Assembly (NCBI GenBank): GCA_002490725.1
Contig: DKUN01000021.1
Coordinates: forward strand, 33,148 to 87,190
DNA: 54,043 nucleotides
Direction: 5' to 3'
From: Porphyromonadaceae bacterium UBA7203
GTDB lineage: Bacteria; Bacteroidota; Bacteroidia; Bacteroidales; Muribaculaceae
The notes beneath the pieces are model-generated. The model made no database searches. It was not told the DNA's origin and saw nothing but the letters and a program-made list of their open reading frames with translations. A program made the position numbers and the translations under genes. Below are positions 18,199-27,161 of this stretch, piece by piece; position 1 is the first letter of the stretch, and every line of letters begins with the position of its first letter.

Positions 18199-18699
18199 TT
18201 AGCGTTTGCGGGCCACGGCAACGGCGCCGATAATGCAGGCGAGCAGCAGCACCGAGACGGCCTCGAACGGGAGCAGATAGCCGCCGCGGTCGGTCGAGAG
18301 CATGTATTCGCCGAGTTTGTTCATTGTGAGGAACTCCATGTCGGGTTTTGCGCCGAGCAGCGAGCAGCAGCGGCTGAGCAGGGCGTAGCCGGTGATGCCG
18401 GCGGTGAGCACCGCTGCGCAGATGCCCCAGCCGCGACGGCGGCTTTCGAGTTTTTCGGAGTTGTGGCCGGGCTTGGTCGTGAGCAGGATTGCGAACACGA
18501 AGAGCACGACTATGCCGCCGGCATAGACTGCAATCTGCACGGCTCCGAGGAATTCATAGTCCATCATGAAGTAGATGATGGCGGCGCCGAAGAGCGTGAA
18601 GAGCAGATAGGTTGCGGCGCGCAGAATCTTGCGGGTGGTGACCGTCAGTACGGAAAAGATGATGATGGCCAGAGCCACGATGGTATAAAGGATTTCCAT
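18199..18699 (-). CDS. nuoJ: NADH-quinone oxidoreductase subunit J
   Basis: A 166-residue subunit with five predicted membrane helices. The third helix carries the conserved VQIAVYAGGIVVLFVFAI segment, which adopts a pi-bulge in solved complexes. It follows nuoI by 10 nt. Confidence 0.93.
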   Translation of the reverse strand: MEILYTIVALAIIIFSVLTVTTRKILRAATYLLFTLFGAAIIYFMMDYEFLGAVQIAVYAGGIVVLFVFAILLTTKPGHNSEKLESRRRGWGICAAVLTAGITGYALLSRCCSLLGAKPDMEFLTMNKLGEYMLSTDRGGYLLPFEAVSVLLLACIIGAVAVARKR

Positions 18700-18709
18700 A
18701 GCGCTTGGG

Positions 18710-19222
18710 TTATTTTGCGGGTTCGGCCGGAGCTGCGGGCTGAGCGGGAGCGGGGGCGGGCTCGATGGGCGGCTCGGGGAGGTAATTGAGTTTCTTGACG
18801 AGGAGTTCGCGGGTGAATACCGACTGCTCGAAGTCGTTGCTGAAGGTGATGGCGCCGGTGGGGCAGTTGGTCACGCAGAGCTGGCAGAAGGTGCACGACC
18901 CGAGGTCATACATCCAGTTGACAAGCTGTTTTTTCTTTTTGCCGTCGGCGAGTTCAACCATCTTGCTTTCAATGTTGATGGTGCCGTTGGGGCATGAGCG
19001 TTGACACATGCCGCACGAGATGCACTTGTGGCGGCCTTCGGCGTCGTAGGTCAGGGTGAGGATAGCCCTGAATCGCGGGGCCACGGGGACGTTGTCGCGG
19101 TTTTCGGGATATTTCTCCGTCACCTTCTTGGTCAGGAACTCCTTGCCGGTTACTTCCATGCCCTGAACGAGCGAGCGAAGTCCCATGCCGAAGCCCTTGA
19201 AATAATCTTTTACACTACCCAT
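18710..19222 (-). CDS. nuoI: NADH-quinone oxidoreductase subunit I
   Basis: The 23-kDa-type subunit carrying clusters N6a and N6b, which pass electrons to NuoB. The 170 residues contain two [4Fe-4S] motifs: C67, C70, C73, C77 and C110, C113, C116, C120. The last ~25 residues form a Pro/Ala/Glu-rich tail not needed for cluster binding. It is the first gene after the inserted atp block: the atpG stop at 19260 is only 37 nt upstream, and that gap shows neither a terminator nor a TAnnTTTG promoter box. Confidence 0.94.
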   Translation of the reverse strand: MGSVKDYFKGFGMGLRSLVQGMEVTGKEFLTKKVTEKYPENRDNVPVAPRFRAILTLTYDAEGRHKCISCGMCQRSCPNGTINIESKMVELADGKKKKQLVNWMYDLGSCTFCQLCVTNCPTGAITFSNDFEQSVFTRELLVKKLNYLPEPPIEPAPAPAQPAAPAEPAK

Positions 19223-19259
19223 AGGTATACGATTGGAGTTTATGCTGTTTTTTTGATAT

Positions 19260-20141
19260 TTATCTGACTTGGCCGCCGAGAATGTCGAGCAGTTCGGCGG
19301 TGATTGATTGCTGGCGAAGTTTGTTGTATTCGAGGCTGAGCTGCTCGAGGAGTTTTGTCGCGTTGTCGTTGGCGCTCTGCATGGCCATTACGCGCGCGGC
19401 CTGTTCGGAGGCGCGGTTTTCGCTGAACACTTCCTGCATGGTTGACAGGAGCATCAGCGGCAGCGCGGTTTCGAATATGGTCTGCGCGTCGGGCTCGAGG
19501 ATGTAGAGGCCTGGAGCGGCGGCGTCGGCAGGAGCGGCTTTGGCGGGCACTACGGGCAGCAGCTGTTCGGCAACGAGGCGCTGACGGCCGGCTGAGATGA
19601 AGTGCATGTAGACCACGTCGACCCGGTCGGTTGCTCCGCTTTCGAAGGCGGTGCGCACTGAGGCGGTGAAGGCCTTGATTGCGTCGGCGTCGCTTTTGGA
19701 GCAGATGCCGGCGGGAGCGGGGCTGACAATGATGCCGGGAGCGGCCAGACGGGCAGCTGCGCGGGCTATTTTGGCGCCGACGGGAACAATTTCAATCTCA
19801 ACGCCGCTGCCGCAGGTTGAGCGTAGAGCGTCGATATGGTCAAGCATCTGCTTGAAGATGCTGACGTTGTAGGCGCCGCAGAGACCGTCGTCACTGCCCC
19901 AGACAATGATGGTTGCGCGTTTGACCGGGCGCACGGCTGTCAGGGGCGACGAAAACTCCGCATCGGCGCCGAGCAGGTTGCCGATGATGCTCTCGAGCTG
20001 AGTGCGGAAGGGGAGCAGGCGTTTGATTTCGCGTGTGGCCTTCGACATTTTGGCCGACGAAATCATTTTCATCGCTCCGGTGATTTTTTCGGAGGATGAA
20101 ACCGAGCCTATACGCCCTTTGAGGTCGCGGAGTGTTGCCAT
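19260..20141 (-). CDS. atpG: ATP synthase F1 subunit gamma
   Basis: The central rotor shaft of F1, 293 residues. The N-terminal helix contains DLKGRIGSVSSSEKITGAMKM, the central domain carries WGSDDGLCGAYNVSIF, and the C-terminal helix contains ASEQAARVMAMQSANDNATK. This termini-plus-core pattern is diagnostic. It begins 7 nt after atpA and closes the atp block. Confidence 0.95.
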   Translation of the reverse strand: MATLRDLKGRIGSVSSSEKITGAMKMISSAKMSKATREIKRLLPFRTQLESIIGNLLGADAEFSSPLTAVRPVKRATIIVWGSDDGLCGAYNVSIFKQMLDHIDALRSTCGSGVEIEIVPVGAKIARAAARLAAPGIIVSPAPAGICSKSDADAIKAFTASVRTAFESGATDRVDVVYMHFISAGRQRLVAEQLLPVVPAKAAPADAAAPGLYILEPDAQTIFETALPLMLLSTMQEVFSENRASEQAARVMAMQSANDNATKLLEQLSLEYNKLRQQSITAELLDILGGQVR

Positions 20142-20148
20142 CGTTCAG

Positions 20149-21726
20149 TTAGTTTTTATATTGAGCGGCTGTTTCCTGAGCTACTTTGGTTAGAGTTTCG
20201 GCGGCTTCGTCGGTGAACTGTCCGGCCTTGATGGGGTCGAGGACGTCGGTGCGGTGCGACGAGCGCAGGGTCATGAGCAGACGCTGCTGGAATTCGCCGA
20301 TTTTGTCGGAGGGCACGTTTTCAAGCAGGCCTTTGGTGCCGCAGAAAATCACGGCTACCTGCTCTTCAACGGGCCAAGGCTGATACTGCGGCTGGATGAG
20401 CAGTCGTTCGTTTTTGCGGCCCTTGTCGATTACGCGGGCCGTCACAGCGTCCATGTCGCCGCCGAATTTGGTGAACGATTCGAGTTCACGGAACTGGGCC
20501 TGGTCTATTTTCAATGTGCCGGCAACCTTTTTCATCGGTTTGATCTGGGCGTTGCCGCCTACGCGGCTCACTGAGATGCCCACGTTGATGGCCGGGCGAA
20601 TGCCGCGGTTGAACAGGGCTGTTTCAAGGAAGATCTGGCCGTCGGTAATGGAGATTACGTTGGTCGGGATGTAGGCCGACACGTCGCCTGCCTGGGTTTC
20701 GATGATTGGGAGCGCGGTGAGCGAGCCTCCGCCCTTAACGAGCGGCTTCAGGGCCGGGGGCAGGTCGTTCATCTTTTCGGCAACCTTCTGGTTGTCGATA
20801 ATGCGTGCTGCGCGCTCGAGCAGGCGCGAGTGGAGGTAGAAAATGTCGCCGGGGTATGCTTCTCGGCCCGAGGGGCGCTTGAGAATCAGTGATATTTCGC
20901 GGTAGCTGACGGCCTGTTTCGACAGGTCATCGTAGACAATGAGGGCGTCGCGGCCCGTGTCGCGGAAGTATTCGCCGATGGCTACGCCTGCAAAGGGAGA
21001 GTAGTAGCGCATGGCTGCTGAGTCGGAAGCAGAGGCGGCAACGACTACGGTATAGTCCATGGCGCCGTTCTTGCGGAGGGTTTCGACTGTGGCGGCGATG
21101 GATGATGCTTTCTGACCGATTGCGACATAGATGCAGTAAACCGGTTTGCCGGCCTTGAAGTTGTCGCGCTGGTTGATGATTGTGTCGATTGCGATGGCGG
21201 TTTTGCCGATCTGGCGGTCGCCGATAATGAGTTCGCGCTGGCCGCGGCCAATGGGAACCATCGAGTCGACGGCCTTGATGCCGGTTTGCAGCGGGGTTTT
21301 TACGGGCTGGCGGTAAATTACGCCCGGGGCTTTGCGCTCGAGGGGGAGGCTGATGAGTTCGCCTTCGATTTCGCCGCGGCCGTCAATGGGTTCGCCGAGC
21401 ACGTTGATGACGCGTCCAAGCAGGCCTTCACCAACGGGGATTGAGGCGATTTCGCCGGTGCGGCGAACTTTCATGCCTTCGGTTACGCGGTTTACGTTGT
21501 TGAGCAGAATCACGCCGACATTGCTCTCTTCGAGGTTCAGAGCCACGCCTTTCACGCCGTTTTCGAACTCGACGAGTTCGTTGGCGCAGACGTTGTCAAG
21601 GCCGTAGACGTGAGCGACACCGTCGCCCACTTCGAGCACCGAGCCTGTTTCCTCGAATGTTACCTTGCGGTTAATGTTTTCGAGTTGCTGCTTCAGTATT
21701 TGAGAAACTTCGCTTGGATTAGTCAT
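20149..21726 (-). CDS. atpA: ATP synthase F1 subunit alpha
   Basis: The non-catalytic nucleotide-binding subunit, 525 residues. It has a beta-barrel N-terminus, then the P-loop at 169-176 reading GDRQIGKT. Most alpha subunits I know have GDRQTGKT, so Ile173 replaces the usual Thr. Other conserved parts are ALIVYDDLSKQAVSYR, REAYPGDIFYLHSRLLERAA and the arginine segment NVGISVSRVGG. It starts 3 nt after atpH. Confidence 0.95.
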   Translation of the reverse strand: MTNPSEVSQILKQQLENINRKVTFEETGSVLEVGDGVAHVYGLDNVCANELVEFENGVKGVALNLEESNVGVILLNNVNRVTEGMKVRRTGEIASIPVGEGLLGRVINVLGEPIDGRGEIEGELISLPLERKAPGVIYRQPVKTPLQTGIKAVDSMVPIGRGQRELIIGDRQIGKTAIAIDTIINQRDNFKAGKPVYCIYVAIGQKASSIAATVETLRKNGAMDYTVVVAASASDSAAMRYYSPFAGVAIGEYFRDTGRDALIVYDDLSKQAVSYREISLILKRPSGREAYPGDIFYLHSRLLERAARIIDNQKVAEKMNDLPPALKPLVKGGGSLTALPIIETQAGDVSAYIPTNVISITDGQIFLETALFNRGIRPAINVGISVSRVGGNAQIKPMKKVAGTLKIDQAQFRELESFTKFGGDMDAVTARVIDKGRKNERLLIQPQYQPWPVEEQVAVIFCGTKGLLENVPSDKIGEFQQRLLMTLRSSHRTDVLDPIKAGQFTDEAAETLTKVAQETAAQYKN

Positions 21727-21729
21727 TGA

Positions 21730-22281
21730 TTAATGGCTTAAAAGTTTTAATCGGAGTTGTTTGAGGTCGCCGGCAACTGTGGCGTCGAGCAGTTCGTTGT
21801 CGATGGCAATGCTGAATCCGCCGATGAGGCCGGGGTTGACGGCCTGGTTGAATTCGGCTGTAGCGCCGGCCGGGAGGTGGTTGCTGACCAGTTTTTGAAT
21901 GCGTTGGAGTTCAGCGGGCTGAAGTGGAGCGGCCGAGGTTATATCGACCTTGTGAATGCTGTGGCTGCGGCGATAGATTTCGACGTAGGCCAGGGCAATT
22001 TCGCGCAGATACTCCATGCGGCGGTTCTTTTCCAGCAGCTTGACCAGGTCGCTGACAATGGAGCGGGCGTCGGGGTTGCCGGCCGAGGCTGCCGTGACGA
22101 GGGCAAGCTTGTCGGCCGCATCGACGTAGGGGTTGGCCATTGTTTTCTGCATGTCGGGGCTCTGGCCGAAGGCGTCGGCCAGGTTGTTCATGGCAGCATA
22201 GAGGTCTGCATCCTTGCCTTTTTCGGAGGCGAGGATGTAGAGCGCTTTGGCGTAACGGCGAGGTATGAGTCCCTGGTCCAT
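21730..22281 (-). CDS. atpH: ATP synthase F1 subunit delta
   Basis: The 183-residue peripheral-stalk cap. It has an N-terminal six-helix bundle (starting RRYAKALYILA) and a C-terminal part with the family signature PGLIGGFSIAIDNELLDATV. Its start overlaps the atpF stop by one base (TGATG), so the peripheral-stalk subunits are translated in a coupled way. Confidence 0.92.
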   Translation of the reverse strand: MDQGLIPRRYAKALYILASEKGKDADLYAAMNNLADAFGQSPDMQKTMANPYVDAADKLALVTAASAGNPDARSIVSDLVKLLEKNRRMEYLREIALAYVEIYRRSHSIHKVDITSAAPLQPAELQRIQKLVSNHLPAGATAEFNQAVNPGLIGGFSIAIDNELLDATVAGDLKQLRLKLLSH

Positions 22282-22778
22282 CAGTCGGCTGATTCGATTT
22301 TGTCGAGAAGGTTGTCGACGAGTTTAGCCTGGGTGGCGGTGTCGGAGAGCTGCTTGCCGAGCACCTGGCCGGCGATTTCGAGGGCGGCTGCGCTGACCTG
22401 GTCGCGGAATGTCTGCTGGGCTTCCTTTCGGGCCTGTTCGATGGCTACCTTTGCGGCGTCCATCTCTTTTTTGGCCTCGCGGGCTGCCTCTGAGCGGGCC
22501 TCCTCGATGATTTGCGACTTCATTCGGTCGGCTTCGCGCAGAATGTCGGCCTGGCGCGAGCGTGCCTGTGCCTCGAATTCTTCGGCTTGTTGCTTGGCGT
22601 AGTCGAGTTGCTCCTTCGCCTCGCGGGCATACAGCACACCCTGGTCGATTAGCTCGGCTCGGCTGTCGACTCCTTTCATAATCGCGGGCCATGCGAATTT
22701 CCACAGAAGCAGAAAGAGCACGGCGAAGGCCACGAACATCCAGAAGATGAGGCCGAAGTCAGGTGTGAAGAGTTCCAT
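22281..22778 (-). CDS. atpF: ATP synthase F0 subunit b
   Basis: The peripheral-stalk dimer subunit, 165 residues. One N-terminal membrane helix (about 8-28) is followed by a long charged coiled coil rich in Ala, Glu, Lys and Gln that reaches up to F1. It starts 27 nt after atpE and overlaps atpH by one base. Confidence 0.93.
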   Translation of the reverse strand: MELFTPDFGLIFWMFVAFAVLFLLLWKFAWPAIMKGVDSRAELIDQGVLYAREAKEQLDYAKQQAEEFEAQARSRQADILREADRMKSQIIEEARSEAAREAKKEMDAAKVAIEQARKEAQQTFRDQVSAAALEIAGQVLGKQLSDTATQAKLVDNLLDKIESAD

Positions 22779-22805
22779 TGAGGTTCGTCGGGGTTATGCT
22801 GTGAA

Positions 22806-23045
22806 TTATACGAAGAGGCAGAGCAGGCAGACGATTACTGCGAACAGGGCTACACCCTCGATCAGGGCGGCGATTACAATCATGTTGCTTCGGATATCGT
22901 TGGCTGCTTCGGGCTGGCGGGCAATTGCTTCCATGGCCGACGAGCCGATTTTGCCGATGCCGAGGCCTGCGCCGATTGCTGCGATGGCAGCGCCAAAGCC
23001 GGCGCCGAGATACTGGATTGCGATGTCGAGAATAAGGGCTAACAT
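22806..23045 (-). CDS. atpE: ATP synthase F0 subunit c
   Basis: The rotor-ring subunit, 79 residues, a two-helix hairpin with the polar loop RQPE at 43-46. The ion-binding carboxylate is Glu63. The sodium-type ligand set is absent: the position equivalent to the sodium-binding Gln of helix 1 is Ile30, and Glu63 is followed by Gly-Val rather than Ser-Thr. This argues for proton coupling. The glycine-rich packing motif GAGLGIGKIG is in helix 1. Confidence 0.94.
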   Translation of the reverse strand: MLALILDIAIQYLGAGFGAAIAAIGAGLGIGKIGSSAMEAIARQPEAANDIRSNMIVIAALIEGVALFAVIVCLLCLFV

Positions 23046-23094
23046 AGTGATTGTTGTTTGATTGTTAGTTTATTTGGTTTTGTTTATTTCATGT

Positions 23095-24195
23095 TTATTT
23101 GGCGGAGGCGTGGGCGTGGTGCTCGTCGTGGCCGCGCTCCTGGGCCATGGCGATGAAGGTTGTGCTGAGCATGGTGAACACAAATGCCTGGATGAAGCTA
23201 ACCAGCACGTCGAGCAGCAGCATGAAGATGCTGAACAGGATGCTCACCGTGGCTCCAAGTCCTGCTGCTGCGGCGCCGAAGTCGGCTATGATGAAGATTA
23301 TCAGTGTCAGCACTATGACTATCATGTGGCCGCCCATCATGTTGGCGAAGAGTCGTACGGTCAGTGAGGCGGGCTTGGTCAGTACGCCGAACAGTTCGAT
23401 AATCTGCATGATGGGTATAGGGCATTTGAGCCATACGGGCACGTCCGGCCAGAAGATTTCTTTCCAGTAGTGCTTGCGTGCGAACAGGTTGGTGCAGAAG
23501 AAGGTGATGAGCGAGAGCACGAGGGTCACGGCAATATTGCCGGTGAGGTTTGCGCCGCCGGGGAAGATTACCATCAGGCCCATAAGGTTCATTACGAAGA
23601 TGAAGATGAACACCGTTAGCAGATAGGGGGCGAAGCGGCGTGAGTCTTGGCCGAGGGTGGGTTTGATTACGCCGTCGTAGACGAATTCGAGCAGTTCCTC
23701 GACTGCGCCTATGAATCCGCGCGGAGCCTTGAATCCGTGTTTTTTGTGCCAGCGGGCCACGGGCATGCACACTGCCAGCACCACCAGCACGCTGATCCAG
23801 AGGGCGCAGACGTTTTTGGTAATCGACATGTCGAATGCCGGGCGCACTTCAGTGCCGTCGGCGAGCAGCTGCGTTACTTTACCTTTGTTGGGGCCCTCGG
23901 AGGGTATGGTCCAGGTGTAGTCGCCTTCGGTGTAGAGGGCGTGGTGGTCAATCCGGGCCGAGCTGAAGCAGTGAAAAGATCCGTCGCCGGCCCAGACCAT
24001 TACCGGCAGGGGGATGCGGTGGTGATGGTCGAAGGGTACTTCCCAACCATAGCCGTCGCCAAGGTGGTCGAAAATGATCTCCTTGGGGTCGAACTTGCCC
24101 TTGGCTTCGCCGTCGGCGGCAGCTGATGCCGCAGCAGGGGCCCATAGCGTCAGGGCTGTGACCGCTAAGATTATGAATGCTTTGAGTTGATTCAT
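23095..24195 (-). CDS. atpB: ATP synthase F0 subunit a, extended form
   Basis: The stator proton channel, 366 residues from the ATG at 24195 (MNQLKAFII). The essential arginine is R281 in SLTVRLFANMMGGH. It is much longer than the ~270-residue E. coli protein. An N-terminal signal-peptide-like helix (about 5-28) precedes about 100 residues of predicted periplasmic domain rich in His, Asp and aromatic residues (including HHHR at 57-60), and only then do the membrane helices begin. I recall such an extension in other Bacteroidota, so it is probably a lineage trait. A longer in-frame ORF to 24279 overlaps atpC and is rejected. Confidence 0.92.
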   Translation of the reverse strand: MNQLKAFIILAVTALTLWAPAAASAAADGEAKGKFDPKEIIFDHLGDGYGWEVPFDHHHRIPLPVMVWAGDGSFHCFSSARIDHHALYTEGDYTWTIPSEGPNKGKVTQLLADGTEVRPAFDMSITKNVCALWISVLVVLAVCMPVARWHKKHGFKAPRGFIGAVEELLEFVYDGVIKPTLGQDSRRFAPYLLTVFIFIFVMNLMGLMVIFPGGANLTGNIAVTLVLSLITFFCTNLFARKHYWKEIFWPDVPVWLKCPIPIMQIIELFGVLTKPASLTVRLFANMMGGHMIVIVLTLIIFIIADFGAAAAGLGATVSILFSIFMLLLDVLVSFIQAFVFTMLSTTFIAMAQERGHDEHHAHASAK

Positions 24196-24217
24196 AGGTT
24201 GTTTGGCGTCAGGTGGG

Positions 24218-24451
24218 TTAGTAGATGCAGACAGACACGACGTCGTTGAGCACGTCGACCAGGCCGCCGTCGGTGGCAACGCTGTGTTGCTCGCCGTTGA
24301 CGGAGTAGACGATGTTGCCCTTCGAGAGGGTTGATATCAGTGCCGCGTGGCGGGGGAGGACCGTAAACGAGCCCATGGTGCCCGGAAGGGTCACGGAGTC
24401 GGCTGTGCCTTCAAACACGACGTCGGCAGGAGATATGATTCGCAGTGTCAT
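24218..24451 (-). CDS. atpC: ATP synthase F1 subunit epsilon, short form
   Basis: Only 77 residues: the N-terminal beta-sandwich domain (RIISPADVVFEGTADSVTLP, then GSFTVLPRHAALIS). It ends where other bacteria have a C-terminal helical hairpin of about 50 residues. That hairpin is the autoinhibitory arm in E. coli and Bacillus, so this enzyme should lack that control. It lies 33 nt after atpD and 22 nt before atpB. Confidence 0.9.
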   Translation of the reverse strand: MTLRIISPADVVFEGTADSVTLPGTMGSFTVLPRHAALISTLSKGNIVYSVNGEQHSVATDGGLVDVLNDVVSVCIY

Positions 24452-24484
24452 TGTCCGTTGGTTGATGTCAGGTTGAGTTATTGG

Positions 24485-25987
24485 TTACTTTACTTCGGCG
24501 AGGAGTTTTTTGCCCTTGGCGATGGCTTCGTCGATTGTGCCGACGTTGAGGAATGCCTGTTCGGGATATTCGTCCATTTCGCCGGAGAGAATCATCTTGA
24601 AGCCGCGGATGGTTTCGTTCAGGGGCACCATTACGCCGGGCAGACCGGTGAACTGTTCGGCCACGTTGAAGGGCTGGGAGAGGAAGCGCTGGGCGCGGCG
24701 GGCGCGTGCAACTACGAGTTTGTCGTCGTCGCTCAGTTCGTCAACGCCGAGAATGGCAATGATGTCTTGCAGCTCGTTGTATTTCTGCAGCAGCTGCTTC
24801 ACGGCCTGTGCGGTGTTGTAGTGGTCTTCGCCTATGATGTTCGGGTCGAGAATTCGTGAGGTAGATTCGAGGGGGTCGACGGCGGGATAGATGCCGAGCT
24901 CGGCGATTTTACGCGAGAGCACTGTGGTCGCGTCAAGGAACGAGAATGTCGTGGCCGGCGCGGGGTCGGTAAGGTCATCGGCGGGCACGTAGATTGCCTG
25001 GACCGATGTGATCGAGCCGTTTTTGGTCGAGGTGATACGCTCCTGGAGCGAGCCCATTTCAGAGGCGAGTGTGGGCTGGTAGCCTACGGCCGAGGGCATG
25101 CGTCCGAGCAGTGCCGACACTTCGGAGCCCGCCTGGGTGAAGCGGAAAATGTTGTCGATGAAGAGGAGCACGTCCTTGCCGCCTCCATCCTGGTCGCGGA
25201 ACTGTTCGGCGACGGTCAGACCGGTCAGGGCCACGCGCAGACGTGCACCCGGGGGCTCGTTCATCTGGCCGAACACGAGGGCTGCCTGACTCTGCTCTAC
25301 CTGCGTCATGTCGACGCTTTCGAGATCCCACTGGCCTTTTTCCATGCCTTCGGCAAATTTTTCACCGTATTTGATTACGCCTGATTCAATCATTTCGCGC
25401 AGCAGGTCGTTGCCTTCGCGGGTGCGTTCGCCGACGCCGGTGAATACGGAGAAGCCGTTGTGGCCCTTGGCGATGTTGTTGATAAGCTCCATAATGAGCA
25501 CCGTCTTGCCTACGCCGGCGCCGCCGAACAGGCCGATTTTGCCGCCCTTTGAGTAGGGTTCGAGCAGGTCAATGACCTTGATGCCGGTCTGGAGAATCTC
25601 GGTCGAGATGGTGAGGTCTTCGAACTTGGGCGCGGGCTGGTGAATGGGGCGCATGTTTTCGCGCTCGAGGGCGGGGAGATTGTCGATGGTCTGTCCGATG
25701 ACGTTCATCAGTCGACCCTTGACCTGCTCGCCGGTCGGCACTGAAATCGGATGGCCGAGGTTTTCGACCTTGATTCCGCGTTGCAGGCCGTCGGTGCTCT
25801 CCATGGCCACGCATCTTACGGTTTCTTCGCCAATGTGTTGCTCGACTTCGAGAATGAGTTCAGAGCCGTCGGGGCGGGTAATTTTCAGGGCGCTGTAGAT
25901 GGGGGGCAGCTGCGATGCGTCGCCTTCGAAGGCCACGTCGACCACGGGGCCGATGACTTGCGCTACTTTTCCGTATTTTTCGCTCAT
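24485..25987 (-). CDS. atpD: ATP synthase F1 subunit beta
   Basis: The catalytic subunit, 500 residues. The P-loop is GGAGVGKT at 155-162, the catalytic glutamate region GERTREG is at 186-192, and the DELSEED-type segment reads DELSDDD. It is the first gene of the atp block and starts only 43 nt after the nuoH stop. No terminator hairpin or promoter box is visible in that gap, so it appears to be read from the nuoA promoter. Confidence 0.96.
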   Translation of the reverse strand: MSEKYGKVAQVIGPVVDVAFEGDASQLPPIYSALKITRPDGSELILEVEQHIGEETVRCVAMESTDGLQRGIKVENLGHPISVPTGEQVKGRLMNVIGQTIDNLPALERENMRPIHQPAPKFEDLTISTEILQTGIKVIDLLEPYSKGGKIGLFGGAGVGKTVLIMELINNIAKGHNGFSVFTGVGERTREGNDLLREMIESGVIKYGEKFAEGMEKGQWDLESVDMTQVEQSQAALVFGQMNEPPGARLRVALTGLTVAEQFRDQDGGGKDVLLFIDNIFRFTQAGSEVSALLGRMPSAVGYQPTLASEMGSLQERITSTKNGSITSVQAIYVPADDLTDPAPATTFSFLDATTVLSRKIAELGIYPAVDPLESTSRILDPNIIGEDHYNTAQAVKQLLQKYNELQDIIAILGVDELSDDDKLVVARARRAQRFLSQPFNVAEQFTGLPGVMVPLNETIRGFKMILSGEMDEYPEQAFLNVGTIDEAIAKGKKLLAEVK

Positions 25988-26030
25988 TGTTGGAGTGTTG
26001 GAGTTGTGGGTTGGGTGCGTGGGGTGATGA

Positions 26031-27113
26031 TTAGAAGTGGAATCCGGTGGTGATGACGATTACCATCAGCACGAGGTTTACCAGACACAGGGGCATGAGG
26101 TATTTCCACTCGAACGACAGGAGTTGGTCAATTCGCAGGCGGGGGAATGTCCACTTGAACCAGATCATGATGAAGGTGATGGCCACGGCTTTGGCGAGGA
26201 ACCACACAATCGAGGGGATATAGTCCATTACGGTGTTGAATCCGTCCCAGCCGGCGATGTGCAGTGGCATCCAGCCGCCGAAGAAGAGCAGTGCGGCCAC
26301 ACCGCCGATGATGAAGAGGTTCAGATATTCGGCCAGATAGAAGAAGCCGAAGTGCATGCCTGAGTATTCGGTGTGGTAGCCGGCGGTAAGTTCGCTTTCG
26401 GCTTCGGGAAGGTCAAACGGGCCACGGTTGGTTTCGGCGGTGCCTGCCACAATGTAGACCAGGAAGGCGATGATGGCGGGGATATGGCCTTTGAAGATGA
26501 ACCATCCGTTGGCCTGCTGGGCCACGATTTCGCTGACGCTCATGGTGCCTGCAAGGCAGACCATGGTGATTACGCAGAGCGAGATGGAGATTTCGTAGCT
26601 GACCATCTGAGCGCCGGAGCGGAGAGCGCCGATGAGGGTGTATTTGTTGTTTGACGACCAGCCGGCCAGCAGGATTCCGAGCACGCCTATTGAGCTGGTG
26701 GCGAGCAGGAAGAAGATGCCGATGTTGAAGTCAATTACCTGCAGTCCGTTGCCCCAGGGGAGCACTGCAAACGACAGCATCGATGCGAGAATAACGAGGA
26801 AGGGAGCGAGGCCGAACAGGAATTTGTCGACGCGGTTCAGCGGAATGATTTCCTTGATGAGCATCTTGAACATGTCGGCAAAGGACTGGAGCAGACCTTT
26901 GGGGCCTACGCGGTCGGGGCCGAGGCGACACTGGAATGCGGCGCAGACCTTGCGCTCGAAGTAGATGTAGAACAGCGCGAGCAGGGCATACATCAGGAGC
27001 AGACCGAGGCCGATGAGCACACACTCGATTGTGATGGTGAGCCAGGGGGCCAGGCCGCATGTGGTGCTCAGGAAGCTGTCAATCCAGCCGGTTATAAACG
27101 ATAAGTCTTGCAT
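26031..27113 (-). CDS. nuoH: NADH-quinone oxidoreductase subunit H
   Basis: The membrane subunit that docks the hydrophilic arm and lines the quinone chamber, 360 residues and about eight membrane helices. Conserved loops: ERKVCAAFQCRLGPDRVGPK, ETNRGPFDLPEAESELTAGY and TEYSGMHFGFFYLAEY. It lies 48 nt after nuoCD. The next gene is atpD, not nuoI as in usual nuo operons. Confidence 0.95.
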   Translation of the reverse strand: MQDLSFITGWIDSFLSTTCGLAPWLTITIECVLIGLGLLLMYALLALFYIYFERKVCAAFQCRLGPDRVGPKGLLQSFADMFKMLIKEIIPLNRVDKFLFGLAPFLVILASMLSFAVLPWGNGLQVIDFNIGIFFLLATSSIGVLGILLAGWSSNNKYTLIGALRSGAQMVSYEISISLCVITMVCLAGTMSVSEIVAQQANGWFIFKGHIPAIIAFLVYIVAGTAETNRGPFDLPEAESELTAGYHTEYSGMHFGFFYLAEYLNLFIIGGVAALLFFGGWMPLHIAGWDGFNTVMDYIPSIVWFLAKAVAITFIMIWFKWTFPRLRIDQLLSFEWKYLMPLCLVNLVLMVIVITTGFHF

Positions 27114-27161
27114 AATCTCGTTGATGGATGTGGATGATGAATGGAGTCAGAGAGGCTGTTT

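Noticed and set aside
22806..23045. A sodium-driven ATP synthase, as found in some anaerobes.
   Set aside because: The c subunit lacks the Gln of helix 1 (Ile30 instead) and the Ser/Thr after the carboxylate (Gly-Val instead), so it looks proton-coupled.
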